NCBI GenBank assembly: GCA_965248915.1
Contig: OZ252216.1
Coordinates: 1,798,001 to 1,862,000, forward strand
Reading direction: 5' to 3'
DNA length: 64,000 nt
From: CBDFLA01 sp965248915
GTDB lineage: Bacteria; Pseudomonadota; Alphaproteobacteria; M2410
Each line of letters starts with the position of its first letter. Within the stretch, counting starts at the first letter, position 1. Below the pieces are notes generated by a model. The model did not search any database and had not been told where the DNA came from. It saw only the letters and a list, made by a program, of their open reading frames with translations. Position numbers and translations under genes: made by a program. Below, in pieces: positions 17,014 through 27,373 of this stretch.

Positions 17014-20000
17014 CTATTCACTAACCCGTTGCGATTCTTCCAAGAGCCGCTGAAGCTCTTCATCAAAAGGTTCTGAATTTTCCGGTTCCTCACCAGACGC
17101 TGCACCTTCTTCCGTCACAACCTGTGTCGCCGCCAATTCAGCCGCTCGCCTTGCTGCATACTCTTTTTCAAGCGCCCACGTGTTCCAGCGCCCCACGACG
17201 CTGTCAAGACCACCAGAGATTTCAAAAATGGCATTTGGTAGTTGGGGATCAAATTCCAGATCAATTGCAGCGTTCCCCGTGAGCGACCATGTTGGCAGAT
17301 CAAGTTGGCCATCCACAACAAGTCGACCAGAACCGAGATCCGCTGAAAGCGTCGTTGGTCGTACCACACCGTCGGCAATCGTCATCTCTCCAATAAGGTC
17401 AAAGAACGGAGAGCGACCGGACCCAAGACTTTCCTCGACCGCAAGCTGAACGCCCATTGCCCCACTAGTGGTCTCAAGGCCACTTGAGAAGCGTGCATAA
17501 TCAAACCCTGAGATCTCACCTTGCGCCGCGGAAACACTTACCAACCCAGAAAGACCTCTCACGGCTGACAAGGGACTGTGCCCGCTTGTTGAGAGATCAA
17601 ATTCCACTGATCCATTGCCTGATAGTGGCCTGCGCTTGAAAAACTTCTCACTGAGGCGACTGAGATTGACCCCGTCACCCTTGCCTTTGACATTCAAAGT
17701 GAGAGTGTCTTTGCTGCCCATGGACATGGCCGTTTGCGCCGACCATCGACCACCCAGAATCTCACCATCGCTGACAGCGAATACAAACTCGCGGTCTTGT
17801 GCAACACCGCTCACATGGGCCTTGTCAATCTGCCACGTTCCAAAGTCTGCATCGATCAGATCCACCTCAAATGTACCGTCCCGACCCTTGGGTATGTCGA
17901 AATCAAAACTAGTTGCCGACCATTTCTGTCCTTTGCCGGGTATTCGATTGCGCGAGAAGAATGGCTCAAACGCGATCGAGTCCAAGGACATCGAGAGTTC
18001 GAAGTTCTGCGTGCCTCCAATATCGCGCCACACAACACCGCCCTCATAGGTGCCTTCCCCTAGTGAGCCGCTAAGGTCGGTGATGGTCCAAACTTCATCG
18101 GCAAACGATGCTCTCCCTTTGCCCACAAATTTGGTTTGCCGGTCGTTTGTCGCTAGATAAGAAACTCCGTAGGAGTTGAGGATCTTGGACGCATCATCTG
18201 AAGTCCAGTCGAGCGCGAAGTCGAATTTAGGATTGGTGCCGACGTTGTCAGCCTGCCCCTCAAATGAAACGTCGAGTACCTCAGAACTGGCAGATCCTTT
18301 CAACCCAACTTGTCTCCCATCGCGCCATAGCGCCTCCGCGCCATCCACTTGCGCGTTGAGGCTTACGTCGCCAATGTTCCCACTCACCGAGGTCTGACCG
18401 ACGCCCTCTGCAAGTTTCATCTTGCCCTTAAGGCTGAGCGGACCAATCTCTTCGCAGGTCCAGAGCTTCGTCAGTCCTAACCGGGTTGCAGTGGGGCAGG
18501 AAGCCCAATTCTTGGTTGACCAGGACAGGTTCCCGGTTGGGCGATCGCTTGATAATTCGGTTACCTTCCCGGAGACACGAAATTCTGAATTCTTGCCCAC
18601 TCGAGCCGTCAAGGTCTCAACGTCCAACGCATCCTTGAAAAGAACACTCTTAAATTCCACCCGCTCTTTTTGCAGGCCGAGTCCTTTGAAACGACCGATA
18701 GTGAGTTGGAGATTTGCGTCGGTCTCTTTGAGTACCGAGCTCCATACAGTGGAAGAACCTTCAAAGCCGTATTGCGTAAGGTCCAACTCATCAAGGTCAA
18801 GCTTGGCACCAAACGAGCGTCGCTTACCCCTTTGAACCAAGACGGTGCCCTCGCCATGCACTTTGTCGACGTCAAATGTGAGGGCATCAAAACTGATTGT
18901 CTTCGGCGTGACCTTGATTTTCGACGTCAATTTCGCCCAGCCAAGATTGTTCGCAGGCACGTGATCGATATCGACATCCCACATATCGAGGAGTAAGCGA
19001 AGACTTTGACTAGATGCGCTCACTTTCCCCTGCCATGCGTCAATGGCAAGCGCTTCTCCACCTTTGATTTCGATTGTGCTGTTGCCAGGTCCAGTGACGG
19101 TCAGATCGTGGGCGACGAAAGACCCTTCGACTAAGGCGCCGGAAAGCGAAACTTGTTTAAACAATCCATCCCGGTAGACAATTCCTTCGGATTTTGCCGT
19201 GATATCCAAAACGAGCGGCAATGAGTTTGAAGAGGTCTCTTGCTTTTCGTCATCGGCCAACGGTTTGCCCGCTGCCAAAACCTTGTCGATATCAAAAGTG
19301 ACGGCATCAACCGACACAGCACCTTTCAGACCATCCGTGGTCGCTAGTTCCAAGCCAACGCGCGCCCGGTCATCGCCGATGGTAAAAGTGAGGTCTGGCG
19401 CACTGAATTGATCATTCGCAAAAGTCACATTTCCCCCCAGTGACAGGGGTAAATCAACATCGCGGTTCACAAGACGACCCTCCCCACCTCCGGTCATCAC
19501 GGTGGCAAGTTCATTGATCGGGTCAAAGCCCTGCCCCTCAATTTGTAAGGCACCGGAGATAGTGCGCGTCTCAGCACCTTCTACCGTTCCGGAAAAAGTG
19601 TAGGAGGTTCCAGCTTGTGAGAATGCTTCAAGGTTGATGGCCGTTGGGCGATCTCCATTGAGCCGTCCCGTTTCACCTTTGGTGCGAAACCGTTGTTCGC
19701 CAAATTGGACAGTAAGCTCGGCATGGAATGGACCCTGCAGAGACTCAAGGGACGCAACGCCGTCATCAATCTTGATGCGTCGCATCTCTTCTTCAGAAGA
19801 ACTGACTTGCACAAATTCAAAGTTCGAAACCGTGAGGCTGTCCACACGAACATCTTTGATCAAAGCTGTAATAAACCCTTCAAACCAGTCGCCACTGTCC
19901 TGCTCCGCAGTATCCAGCGCCGAGAGATCGGCAGCGGAAATGTCAGAACTTAAGCTTGTCCCATCGCCCCACAATGTCAGCGTGGCACCATCTAACACCA

Positions 20001-20307
20001 ACGAGCTGACCTGAACCTCCCCGCGAAGCAAGGGTGAGAATTCTACTTTGCCTGCCAGTTGTTGGAGTTCCAAAGCAGAATCATTATCCCCTCGCGGCAC
20101 CGAAACTTGACCAAGGGTCAAAGCTGGGCGCGGGAGAATGGCAAAATTCACCGGGCCAGCAATTTTTACGTCCCGGCCAACCATATCGCTCGCCGCGGAT
20201 TCAATCGCGCCACGGTATTTGTTCCAGTCGATGAAACTGGGAATGGCGAGCGCAATGATCAATACACCAAAAAATGCCAAAACACCGAGTGTAATGTACC
20301 GACCCAA
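17014..20307 (-). CDS. Large AsmA-family envelope protein
   Basis: A 1097-residue protein with an N-terminal membrane anchor (about residues 5-27) followed by the AsmA N-terminal signature FIDWNKYRGAIESAASDMVGRDVKIAGPV. The rest is repeated beta-strand segments. A C-terminal AsmA_2-like region (about 870-1030) has KGDGVNLSRLSEKFF-type motifs, and the tail is acidic and Glu-rich. AsmA-like proteins resemble eukaryotic lipid-transfer bridges and affect outer-membrane phospholipid homeostasis; the role here is inferred from family. The start codon is TTG at 20307 with AGGGGA upstream. Its 3' end nearly abuts the ribbon-helix-helix gene on the other strand. Confidence 0.85.
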   Translation of the reverse strand: MGRYITLGVLAFFGVLIIALAIPSFIDWNKYRGAIESAASDMVGRDVKIAGPVNFAILPRPALTLGQVSVPRGDNDSALELQQLAGKVEFSPLLRGEVQVSSLVLDGATLTLWGDGTSLSSDISAADLSALDTAEQDSGDWFEGFITALIKDVRVDSLTVSNFEFVQVSSSEEEMRRIKIDDGVASLESLQGPFHAELTVQFGEQRFRTKGETGRLNGDRPTAINLEAFSQAGTSYTFSGTVEGAETRTISGALQIEGQGFDPINELATVMTGGGEGRLVNRDVDLPLSLGGNVTFANDQFSAPDLTFTIGDDRARVGLELATTDGLKGAVSVDAVTFDIDKVLAAGKPLADDEKQETSSNSLPLVLDITAKSEGIVYRDGLFKQVSLSGALVEGSFVAHDLTVTGPGNSTIEIKGGEALAIDAWQGKVSASSQSLRLLLDMWDVDIDHVPANNLGWAKLTSKIKVTPKTISFDALTFDVDKVHGEGTVLVQRGKRRSFGAKLDLDELDLTQYGFEGSSTVWSSVLKETDANLQLTIGRFKGLGLQKERVEFKSVLFKDALDVETLTARVGKNSEFRVSGKVTELSSDRPTGNLSWSTKNWASCPTATRLGLTKLWTCEEIGPLSLKGKMKLAEGVGQTSVSGNIGDVSLNAQVDGAEALWRDGRQVGLKGSASSEVLDVSFEGQADNVGTNPKFDFALDWTSDDASKILNSYGVSYLATNDRQTKFVGKGRASFADEVWTITDLSGSLGEGTYEGGVVWRDIGGTQNFELSMSLDSIAFEPFFSRNRIPGKGQKWSATSFDFDIPKGRDGTFEVDLIDADFGTWQIDKAHVSGVAQDREFVFAVSDGEILGGRWSAQTAMSMGSKDTLTLNVKGKGDGVNLSRLSEKFFKRRPLSGNGSVEFDLSTSGHSPLSAVRGLSGLVSVSAAQGEISGFDYARFSSGLETTSGAMGVQLAVEESLGSGRSPFFDLIGEMTIADGVVRPTTLSADLGSGRLVVDGQLDLPTWSLTGNAAIDLEFDPQLPNAIFEISGGLDSVVGRWNTWALEKEYAARRAAELAATQVVTEEGAASGEEPENSEPFDEELQRLLEESQRVSE

Positions 20308-20378
20308 AGCTGATATCCCCTATCGGTCACGCCGAACTATGCAAGCGCACTAATCGCCTGACTTATAATACCAAAGCG

Positions 20379-20400
20379 CCCCTTAATGAAAATTAAGAGG
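20379..20400 (-). terminator. Possible stem-loop terminator after the acyl-CoA synthetase gene
   Basis: On the minus strand a 9-bp stem (CCTCTTAAT with ATTAAGGGG, one G-U pair) closes a 4-nt loop 29 bp past the stop codon. No T-run follows, so termination is uncertain; it may instead sit in the asmA leader. Confidence 0.35.
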
Positions 20401-20428
20401 ATGTCATGAATTCGCTCAAATTTGGGCT

Positions 20429-21967
20429 TTACGCAGCAGCAGGGCCTGGGAACTGCTCCCTGAGGATCCGTTTGAGGATCTTGCCCGTTGGATTCCTTGG
20501 AATCTCATCGACGAACTCAACCGCCTGCGGTTGCTTAAACCGAGCCAATTTTCCATGGCACCATTCCAAAACCTCCGCTTCGGTTAGGCTGTCATCCCCT
20601 TTCACCACGATAGCAAGCGGCGTCTCACCCCATTTCTTGCTGGGCTGACCAATGACGGCAACATCTTTGACCTTCGGATGCCCGAGAATGACATTCTCAA
20701 TCTCAGCGGGATAGATATTCTCACCGCCCGAGATGATCATGTCCTTCTTTCGATCTTGAATGTAGACGAATCCTTCCTCGTCCATGATCGCCAGGTCGCC
20801 GGTGTAGAGCCAACCATTGCGGATGGCCTCCTTGGTCGCTTCGGGCCGGTTCCAGTATTCCTTCATAATGTGACGGCCTTTGACGATAACCTCGCCAATC
20901 TCCCCGCGCGGCACGTTCTTGCCTTTTTCATCCACCACTCGGACGGACGTATGGAAGAACGCTTTGCCGGTTGAACCAGCCTTCACAATCGCATCGTCCG
21001 GAGAGATCAAACAAGACGGACCACAAGTCTCCGTTAGACCGTAGACCTGGTGAATTTCAATCCCCATCTTGGAATAAACCTCAATGAGGTTGACCGGCAC
21101 AGGCGCAGCACCACTCATACACCAACGTAGTGACGAGAAATCAACCGTGTCTTTTTCTGGTACTTGTTGCATAAAATTCAACATCGCAGGAACTGCCAGC
21201 ATCGTTGTGATCTTTTCGCGCTCAATAACCCGCCAACACTCCTGTGGATCAAAAGCTCGCATAACCACCGCTGTACCTCCGCAATGCACACACGAAGTCA
21301 TCGGATTGAGCGCACCCACATGGAACAACGGTAACATCGTCAAGTAACGGTCCTTGTAACGAATGTCCGCGGTCGTCACTGCCGTCAAATTTCCCCAGAT
21401 AACCGTTTCATGTGTGTGAACCACGCCTTTAGGAAGACCTGTTGTGCCGGACGTGTACATGATGAACATGTCATCACCATCCTTCGCACCGATCGGAGGT
21501 TCATCTGAGCTCGCATCACCGGTGACTTCATCATAGTCACTGGCGTATTTCGCTGCGTTTCCTAAGCACAAATAGTTCTTCAGTTTCGTGCCTTTACGTC
21601 CTCGACCATGTATCTCATCGACGACCTCTCCAAAATCGTCACCATAAATGAGTGTCTTGGCGCCTGAATCTTTCAAGATGAAGCAGAGTTCGTCGGCCAC
21701 GAGACGCCAGTTGAGTGGAACACCCACCGCCCCAATCTTTCCGATGGCAAAAAACAACTCCATGAACTCAATAGAGTTCATCATCAAGAGTGCGATACGG
21801 TCGCCTTTTTTGACACCAAGCTTCTTGAGTGCATTGGCCGCGCGGTTCGACCGCGCATTCATTTCCGTGTAAGTGAACCGTCGCGATGTCGCCACATCAA
21901 CCCAGGCTTCCACGTCTGGGCTGAGATGCGCTCGTTTGGTCAGCAGCAATCCAACATTGTTTTCCAT
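20429..21967 (-). CDS. Acyl-CoA synthetase (AMP-forming)
   Basis: Member of the ANL adenylating superfamily, ligating a fatty or aromatic acid to CoA via an acyl-AMP. The P-loop-like A3 motif YTSGTTGLPKG is at residues 171-181. A5 VYGLTETCG, A7 YTGDLAIMDEEG and A8 DRKKDMIISGGENIYPAEIE follow. The catalytic Lys lies near the C-terminus in PRNPTGKILKRILRE. Length 512 residues. A GGGAGGAA ribosome-binding site precedes the ATG. Substrate cannot be read from sequence; the divergent CoA-transferase suggests a role in CoA-ester metabolism. Confidence 0.88.
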   Translation of the reverse strand: MENNVGLLLTKRAHLSPDVEAWVDVATSRRFTYTEMNARSNRAANALKKLGVKKGDRIALLMMNSIEFMELFFAIGKIGAVGVPLNWRLVADELCFILKDSGAKTLIYGDDFGEVVDEIHGRGRKGTKLKNYLCLGNAAKYASDYDEVTGDASSDEPPIGAKDGDDMFIMYTSGTTGLPKGVVHTHETVIWGNLTAVTTADIRYKDRYLTMLPLFHVGALNPMTSCVHCGGTAVVMRAFDPQECWRVIEREKITTMLAVPAMLNFMQQVPEKDTVDFSSLRWCMSGAAPVPVNLIEVYSKMGIEIHQVYGLTETCGPSCLISPDDAIVKAGSTGKAFFHTSVRVVDEKGKNVPRGEIGEVIVKGRHIMKEYWNRPEATKEAIRNGWLYTGDLAIMDEEGFVYIQDRKKDMIISGGENIYPAEIENVILGHPKVKDVAVIGQPSKKWGETPLAIVVKGDDSLTEAEVLEWCHGKLARFKQPQAVEFVDEIPRNPTGKILKRILREQFPGPAAA

Positions 21968-22154
21968 GTTTCCTCCCTTGGCACCCTGACGTTGCCTTTA
22001 GTCCACCCATTCAGGCCACTATAAGTGTCTCTGCCTTGAAGGCCAAGAACTCACACCGACCGATCCTCTCCCCAGATCAATCCAGCAACATAGTTGATAA
22101 AGGGGCATCGTCAACTAAAGTGACGGGACTTGGATTTGAGTCAAGGAACCTTCG

Positions 22155-23321
22155 ATGTCTAAAGCCTCTCCAACCCCACCCCAAGGCCCCCTGTCGGGGC
22201 TGACGATTATTGATCTCACCCGTGTCTTGGCCGGACCCTATTGCACCATGGTCCTGAATGACCTGGGTGCGCGCGTCATCAAGGTCGAACACCCAAAGGG
22301 AGGGGACGATGCCCGCCACATCGGTCCCTTCATTGAGGGCAAATCGGCTTACTTCATGTCCATCAATCGCGGCAAAGAATCCATCGCCCTCGATCTCAAG
22401 TCCGCAGAAGGAAAGTCGACCCTCCTATCCCTCCTAGAAACAGCCGATGTGTTGGTCGAAAATTTCAGGCCCGGCACCATGGAAAAATTGGGACTGGGTT
22501 GGGAGACCCTTCACAAGAAATTCCCCAAACTCATTTACGCCGCCGCCAGCGGTTTTGGTCATTCCGGACCGTACTCAAAACGCCCCGCCTATGACATGGT
22601 GGTCCAAGGCATGGGCGGCATCATGAGCCTGACCGGCCATGAAGACGCTCCACCAACCCGGGTCGGAACCTCTATTGGCGACATCACAGCCGGGCTCTTC
22701 ACAACCATTGGGATTACATCTGCGCTCTATCACCGAAACTTGACCGGCGAGGCCCAAATGATCGATGTCTCAATGCTTGACTGCCAGGTTTCCCTACTTG
22801 AAAACGCAATCGCAAGGTTTGTGGCATCCGGACAAGTCCCTGGTCCAATGGGCGCACGTCACCCATCGATCACGCCCTTTCAGGCATTCCATGCAAGGGA
22901 CGGGTATCTAATCATTGCTGCTGGGAACGATGCCCTCTTTGCGAAGCTTGTAGATGAACTTGGCGCATCAGAACTGGCAAGCGATGAGAGGTTTGGGACC
23001 AATCGCGCGAGATGTGAAAATGTTCGTGAATTGACCGCTGAGTTTGAGCCGCTCCTAGCTCGAAAATCCGTCGATGCGTGGCTCAAACAATTGGAAGCCG
23101 CTGGCATTCCGTGCGGTCCCATCAACAATGTTGAGCAGGTGTTGGGCGATCCACAAGTGCAAAGTCGCAACATGGTAGTGCCTGTCGAAGACCGAGACCT
23201 CGACAATTTCATCGTGGCTGGCAATCCAATCAAAATGTCTGCGTTTTCCGATCCAACAACCCGAAACCGCGCACCAGACCTTGACGGAGACCGGGAGAAC
23301 GTCCTTAAGTCGATTAAGTAA
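22155..23321 (+). CDS. Class III (CaiB/BaiF-type) CoA-transferase
   Basis: Transfers CoA between carboxylic acids through an aspartyl-CoA intermediate. GPLSGLTIIDLTRVLAGPYCTMVLNDLGARVIKVE is the family N-terminus, VENFRPGTMEKLGLGW follows, and the likely catalytic Asp147 is in RPAYDMVVQGMGG. The C-terminal part has GIPCGPINNVEQVLGDPQ. Length 388 residues; AAGGAA precedes the ATG. It is divergent from the acyl-CoA synthetase and 26 bp upstream of the ClC gene. Specific substrate unknown. Confidence 0.9.
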   Translation: MSKASPTPPQGPLSGLTIIDLTRVLAGPYCTMVLNDLGARVIKVEHPKGGDDARHIGPFIEGKSAYFMSINRGKESIALDLKSAEGKSTLLSLLETADVLVENFRPGTMEKLGLGWETLHKKFPKLIYAAASGFGHSGPYSKRPAYDMVVQGMGGIMSLTGHEDAPPTRVGTSIGDITAGLFTTIGITSALYHRNLTGEAQMIDVSMLDCQVSLLENAIARFVASGQVPGPMGARHPSITPFQAFHARDGYLIIAAGNDALFAKLVDELGASELASDERFGTNRARCENVRELTAEFEPLLARKSVDAWLKQLEAAGIPCGPINNVEQVLGDPQVQSRNMVVPVEDRDLDNFIVAGNPIKMSAFSDPTTRNRAPDLDGDRENVLKSIK

Positions 23322-23347
23322 GAGGCAGGACCAACAATAGGAAAACA

Positions 23348-24979
23348 ATGTCACGCCTTTCCGACATGCTCTCCGGATTGCCAGAGCAAGAATTCATCCA
23401 AAAAATGCACTGGCGCCATTTCAACTGGTCACGGCAACCAGCGGTCTGGCTCGTCGCATTGGGTGTTGGGATCGTCGCGGGCTACGCAACCATCGTCTTC
23501 CGATTATTCATCGACTTGGTGAGCCTAACTACCTTCGGTGCGACGGAAGCAAGTTATCTGGAAATTGTCCAAGGCTTGCCGGGTTGGCAGCTCATTCTCA
23601 TGCCGACGTTGGGCGGATTGGCCGTCGGTCTTATTTTGAAGTACTGGCTGCGCCAGGACCGCGCGCACGGCGTGCCAGACATCATCGAAGCCCGCGCCTT
23701 GCACCATGGTGAAATCAAACTTTCCGATGGCCTCAAGTCTGCCGTCGTCTCTGCGGTCTCCCTGGGTGCAGGTGCCAGCACCGGTCGCGAAGGGCCTGCA
23801 GCACATCTCGGCGCATCCTTGTCCTCGATCTTTACAAGACAATTGAAATGCCCACCCCGCGTTGCCCGAATACTCCTTGCTGCTGGCGCTGCATCAGCGG
23901 TGGCAGCCTCGTTCAATGCCCCCATTGCCGGGGTCATGTTCGCGCTGGAAGTCATTCTTGGCTATTACACCGCAAGAGCCTTTGCACCGATTGTGATTGC
24001 AAGTGTTGCAGGCGCCCTCATATGCCGTCTTCACATTGGTGACATGCCTGCCTTTCAACTCCCGGACTATGGCATCAAGAGCATCTTTGAAGTCCCAGCT
24101 TTTGCACTCCTCGGCGTGGTCGCAGGCCTAACGGCGGTCTTGTTCATGCGTTCAACATTGGCCGCAGAAAACTTGGCCACCCGCATCAAAGTCCCCTTGT
24201 GGATCCGACCCGCCCTCGGTGGATTTCTCATCGGCCTCATTGCACTGGCCTTCCCCCATGTTCTAGGAGTTGGCTATGGAGCGGTGGATGCAGCCCTCAA
24301 AGGGTCCTACGGACTACTTCTGCTTCTAGCTCTCATCGCCGCAAAGATGGTCGCAACCTCGATCTCACTAGGGTCGAGGTTCGGCGGCGGTGTTTTCTCA
24401 CCCTCCCTCTTTCTCGGAGCGATGGTGGGAGCCGCCTTTGGTATCATTGCCAGCGGACTGGCACCCGGTCTCGCATCAGAAGTCGGTCTTTATGCCATCA
24501 TCGGAATGGGTGCCGTATCAGCCGCGATCCTCGGCGCGCCAATTTCAACCACCCTCATTGTGTTCGAACTCACCGGCGACTACGGCACCATGATCGCATT
24601 GATGATTGCAACCTCTATCGCCACGGTCCTCAACCAAGCCATGTTTGGTCGGAGTTTCTTCCATCTGCTCGTCGAACGTCGAGGCCATCACATCGCCGAC
24701 GGACCGCAACGCCTTCTCCTGGAGACTTTGCGGGTGCGCGATGTGATGACCAGCGACACCTCCGCCATGGGCCAAGACCAAGACGAGGCGCTACCAACTC
24801 TCAATCCAGAAGATCCGATCGAACAAGTCTTTAAGCTGTTTGAGCAGAATGAAACCGAGACCATCCTTGTGGTTGAGCGCAGCGACCCAAAACAAATTTT
24901 GGGGTATGTCTACTACCGCCGAGCCCTGGAAATCTTCAACAAGTCGCTGATTGAGGCAAATATTGAGGAACATCGCTGA
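23348..24979 (+). CDS. ClC-family chloride channel/antiporter with C-terminal CBS region
   Basis: A multi-pass membrane protein of the ClC family, 543 residues. The gating-glutamate motif GREGPAAHLGAS and the third signature GGVFSPSLFLGAMVG are intact. The first selectivity loop, GSGIPE in the E. coli antiporter, reads AHGVPDIIE here, so the Ser that contacts the central ion is absent. After the membrane domain (to about residue 445) comes a cytosolic region with CBS-like segments (LRVRDVMTSDTSAM and PIEQVFKLFEQNETETILVVE). Probably anion transport or acid response; ion specificity and exchange mode are not determinable here. Confidence 0.9.
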   Translation: MSRLSDMLSGLPEQEFIQKMHWRHFNWSRQPAVWLVALGVGIVAGYATIVFRLFIDLVSLTTFGATEASYLEIVQGLPGWQLILMPTLGGLAVGLILKYWLRQDRAHGVPDIIEARALHHGEIKLSDGLKSAVVSAVSLGAGASTGREGPAAHLGASLSSIFTRQLKCPPRVARILLAAGAASAVAASFNAPIAGVMFALEVILGYYTARAFAPIVIASVAGALICRLHIGDMPAFQLPDYGIKSIFEVPAFALLGVVAGLTAVLFMRSTLAAENLATRIKVPLWIRPALGGFLIGLIALAFPHVLGVGYGAVDAALKGSYGLLLLLALIAAKMVATSISLGSRFGGGVFSPSLFLGAMVGAAFGIIASGLAPGLASEVGLYAIIGMGAVSAAILGAPISTTLIVFELTGDYGTMIALMIATSIATVLNQAMFGRSFFHLLVERRGHHIADGPQRLLLETLRVRDVMTSDTSAMGQDQDEALPTLNPEDPIEQVFKLFEQNETETILVVERSDPKQILGYVYYRRALEIFNKSLIEANIEEHR

Positions 24980-25021
24980 GCGGATGTTGTACTTTCGTTC
25001 TCGCTCCTTTAGACCTGATCC

Positions 25022-27373
25022 ATGACCTCGGACCCGTTTGATCTTAGCTCCCTGCCGGAGGACGAAACCGCGCGCGCCACAGGCGAAGCAGCGGCCCGTC
25101 CATCTATATCTGAGCGGGCTGCGGCGGCACCGAATTACTTGTCTGGACTCAACAAACCCCAACGCGACGCCGTCGAAAGCACAGAAGGTCCTGTCCTCAT
25201 TCTCGCAGGCGCAGGAACTGGCAAGACCCGCGCGCTCACCACCAGACTTGCACACGTCTTACATAGCCAACTGGCTTGGCCCGGACAGTTGCTTGCCGTG
25301 ACTTTCACCAATAGAGCTGCACGCGAAATGAAATCGCGTATCGAATCTTTGGTCGGTGGCATCGTCGAGGGCATGCAATGGCTCGGCACTTTCCACTCCT
25401 TGAGTGCACAGATACTAAGACGTCACGCCGAACTCGTTGGGTTGAGAAGTGACTTCACTATCATCGACACCGATGATCAACTGCGCCTCATCAAGCAACT
25501 CTTGGAAGCCGAAGGTATTGATGACAAGAGATGGCCAGCCAGACAATTCGCTTACCTGATCGATCAATGGAAAAATCGCGCACTGTTTCCCGAACACATC
25601 ACAGGCGAAGAGAACTTCAAGTTTGCAGAAGGTAAGGGCCAACACCTCTACCAACTCTATCAGGCACGCCTAAAAACGCTCAACGCAGCTGATTTTGGCG
25701 ATCTACTATTGGAGTGTTTGCGTCTCTTTCAAGAGAACCCAGATGTTGTTGCCGAGTACCAACGACGGTTCAAGTATATCCTCGTCGATGAGTATCAAGA
25801 CACCAATGTCGCCCAATACCTATGGCTCAGACATCTAGCCAAAGAGCACAAAAACATCTGTTGTGTCGGCGATGACGATCAATCGATCTATGGCTGGCGC
25901 GGTGCCGAAGTGGACAACATCCTTCGCTTCGAAAAGGATTTTCCTGGCGCCAAGGTCATCCGCCTTGAACAAAACTACCGCTCCACGCCTCACATTTTAG
26001 GCGCCGCTTCAGGCCTCATCAACGCCAATGAGAGCCGGCTCGGCAAGACCTTGTGGACCGATCTCAATGACGGCGAGAAAGTCTCTGTCAAAGGGGTCTG
26101 GGACGGCCAAGAGGAAGCCCGCGCAATTTGTGAAGATGTTGAGGCCCTACAGACCAAGGGCCACATGCTTAATGACATGGCAATCCTCGTTCGCGCCAGT
26201 TTTCAAATGCGCGAGTTTGAAGACCGCTTCATCACCCTTGGTCTACCCTACCGCGTCGTTGGTGGTCCGCGGTTTTATGAGCGCGCAGAGATCAGGGATG
26301 CACACGCTTACCTCCGCATCATGTTCAATCAAGACGATGATCTTGCCTTTGAGCGGATCATCAACACGCCTAAGCGCGGACTTGCTAAGGCCACCATGCA
26401 AGTCCTTCACGCCACAGCCCGCAGTCAAGGCTGTGCTTTTCTGGCGGCAGCCCGCATGGTCATCCAAACCGATGAGATCCGCCCTAAAGCGCGAGGGTCA
26501 CTGACGAATTTCGTGGCCATGGTCGACCGTTGGGTCGCCCTCATCAATCAAATGCCGCACGGCGAACTCGCTGGTCTCGTGTTAGACGAGTCAGGCTACA
26601 CCGAGATGTGGCAAAATGATCGCTCACCTAACGCGCCGACCAAGCTCGACAACTTGAAAGAGCTTGTGAATGCCATGGAACAGTTCCAATCACTCTCTGA
26701 GTACTTGGAGCATGTGTCCCTGGTCATGGAACTCGAGCAAGCCGACACAGATGACAAGATCAACCTCATGACTTTGCACTCCGCCAAAGGGCTGGAGTTC
26801 AAAACGGTTTTCCTTCCCGGTTGGGAAGAAGGTCTGTTCCCGCACCAGCGATCCCTGGATGAAGGCTTAGGCGCTTTGGAAGAAGAACGCAGACTGGCCT
26901 ATGTGGGGATCACGAGGGCAATGGAGTGCGCCAAAATCTCTTTTGCCTCGACGCGATTGATCCACGGCCGTTGGCAAACCTCAATTCCTTCGCGCTTTCT
27001 CGATGAGCTTCCCGAAGATCATGTGGAAGTCGACAGTGCGCAAGGCCTTTACGGCAATACGAGCAGCGAGAGGGTCTCACCCCTTGAGCTCACATCGTTT
27101 GACTCGACCTATGACAGCCCGGGATGGCGGCGCGCTCAACACGCACGCCAACAAGGTCGCCGGACGGACAAAGGCTTGACCATTGATGAAACAGGCGAGT
27201 TGATCGCTACAAGCGATCCGGCTGCAAGTCGACACACTGTCGGCGAACGGGTCTTTCATCAAAAATTCGGCTATGGCTCGGTCACCGCCATCGACGGCAA
27301 CAAGTTGACGATCGATTTCGAAAAATCCGGAACAAAGCGTGTCATCGATACCTTTGTCGAGCGTCACGCATGA
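25022..27373 (+). CDS. uvrD: UvrD/PcrA-type superfamily 1 DNA helicase
   Basis: An ATP-driven 3'-5' helicase for nucleotide excision and mismatch repair or replication-fork clearance. Walker A AGAGTGKTR is at residues 62-70, after an unusual acidic N-terminal extension of about 45 residues. Other motifs are LAVTFTNRAAREM, GTFHS, motif II DEYQDTN, motif III GDDDQSIYGWRGA, motif IV QNYRS, LMTLHSAKGLEF and YVGITRAM. The C-terminus has the PcrA-like GERVFHQKFGYGSVTAIDGNK domain. Length 783 residues. Its TGA overlaps the prmA ATG by 4 bp. pcrA would be an equally fair name. Confidence 0.94.
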   Translation: MTSDPFDLSSLPEDETARATGEAAARPSISERAAAAPNYLSGLNKPQRDAVESTEGPVLILAGAGTGKTRALTTRLAHVLHSQLAWPGQLLAVTFTNRAAREMKSRIESLVGGIVEGMQWLGTFHSLSAQILRRHAELVGLRSDFTIIDTDDQLRLIKQLLEAEGIDDKRWPARQFAYLIDQWKNRALFPEHITGEENFKFAEGKGQHLYQLYQARLKTLNAADFGDLLLECLRLFQENPDVVAEYQRRFKYILVDEYQDTNVAQYLWLRHLAKEHKNICCVGDDDQSIYGWRGAEVDNILRFEKDFPGAKVIRLEQNYRSTPHILGAASGLINANESRLGKTLWTDLNDGEKVSVKGVWDGQEEARAICEDVEALQTKGHMLNDMAILVRASFQMREFEDRFITLGLPYRVVGGPRFYERAEIRDAHAYLRIMFNQDDDLAFERIINTPKRGLAKATMQVLHATARSQGCAFLAAARMVIQTDEIRPKARGSLTNFVAMVDRWVALINQMPHGELAGLVLDESGYTEMWQNDRSPNAPTKLDNLKELVNAMEQFQSLSEYLEHVSLVMELEQADTDDKINLMTLHSAKGLEFKTVFLPGWEEGLFPHQRSLDEGLGALEEERRLAYVGITRAMECAKISFASTRLIHGRWQTSIPSRFLDELPEDHVEVDSAQGLYGNTSSERVSPLELTSFDSTYDSPGWRRAQHARQQGRRTDKGLTIDETGELIATSDPAASRHTVGERVFHQKFGYGSVTAIDGNKLTIDFEKSGTKRVIDTFVERHA

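Noticed and set aside
24199..24834. 211-codon ORF inside the ClC gene
   Set aside because: Same strand but another frame, Arg/Ser/His-rich translation typical of a frame shadow.
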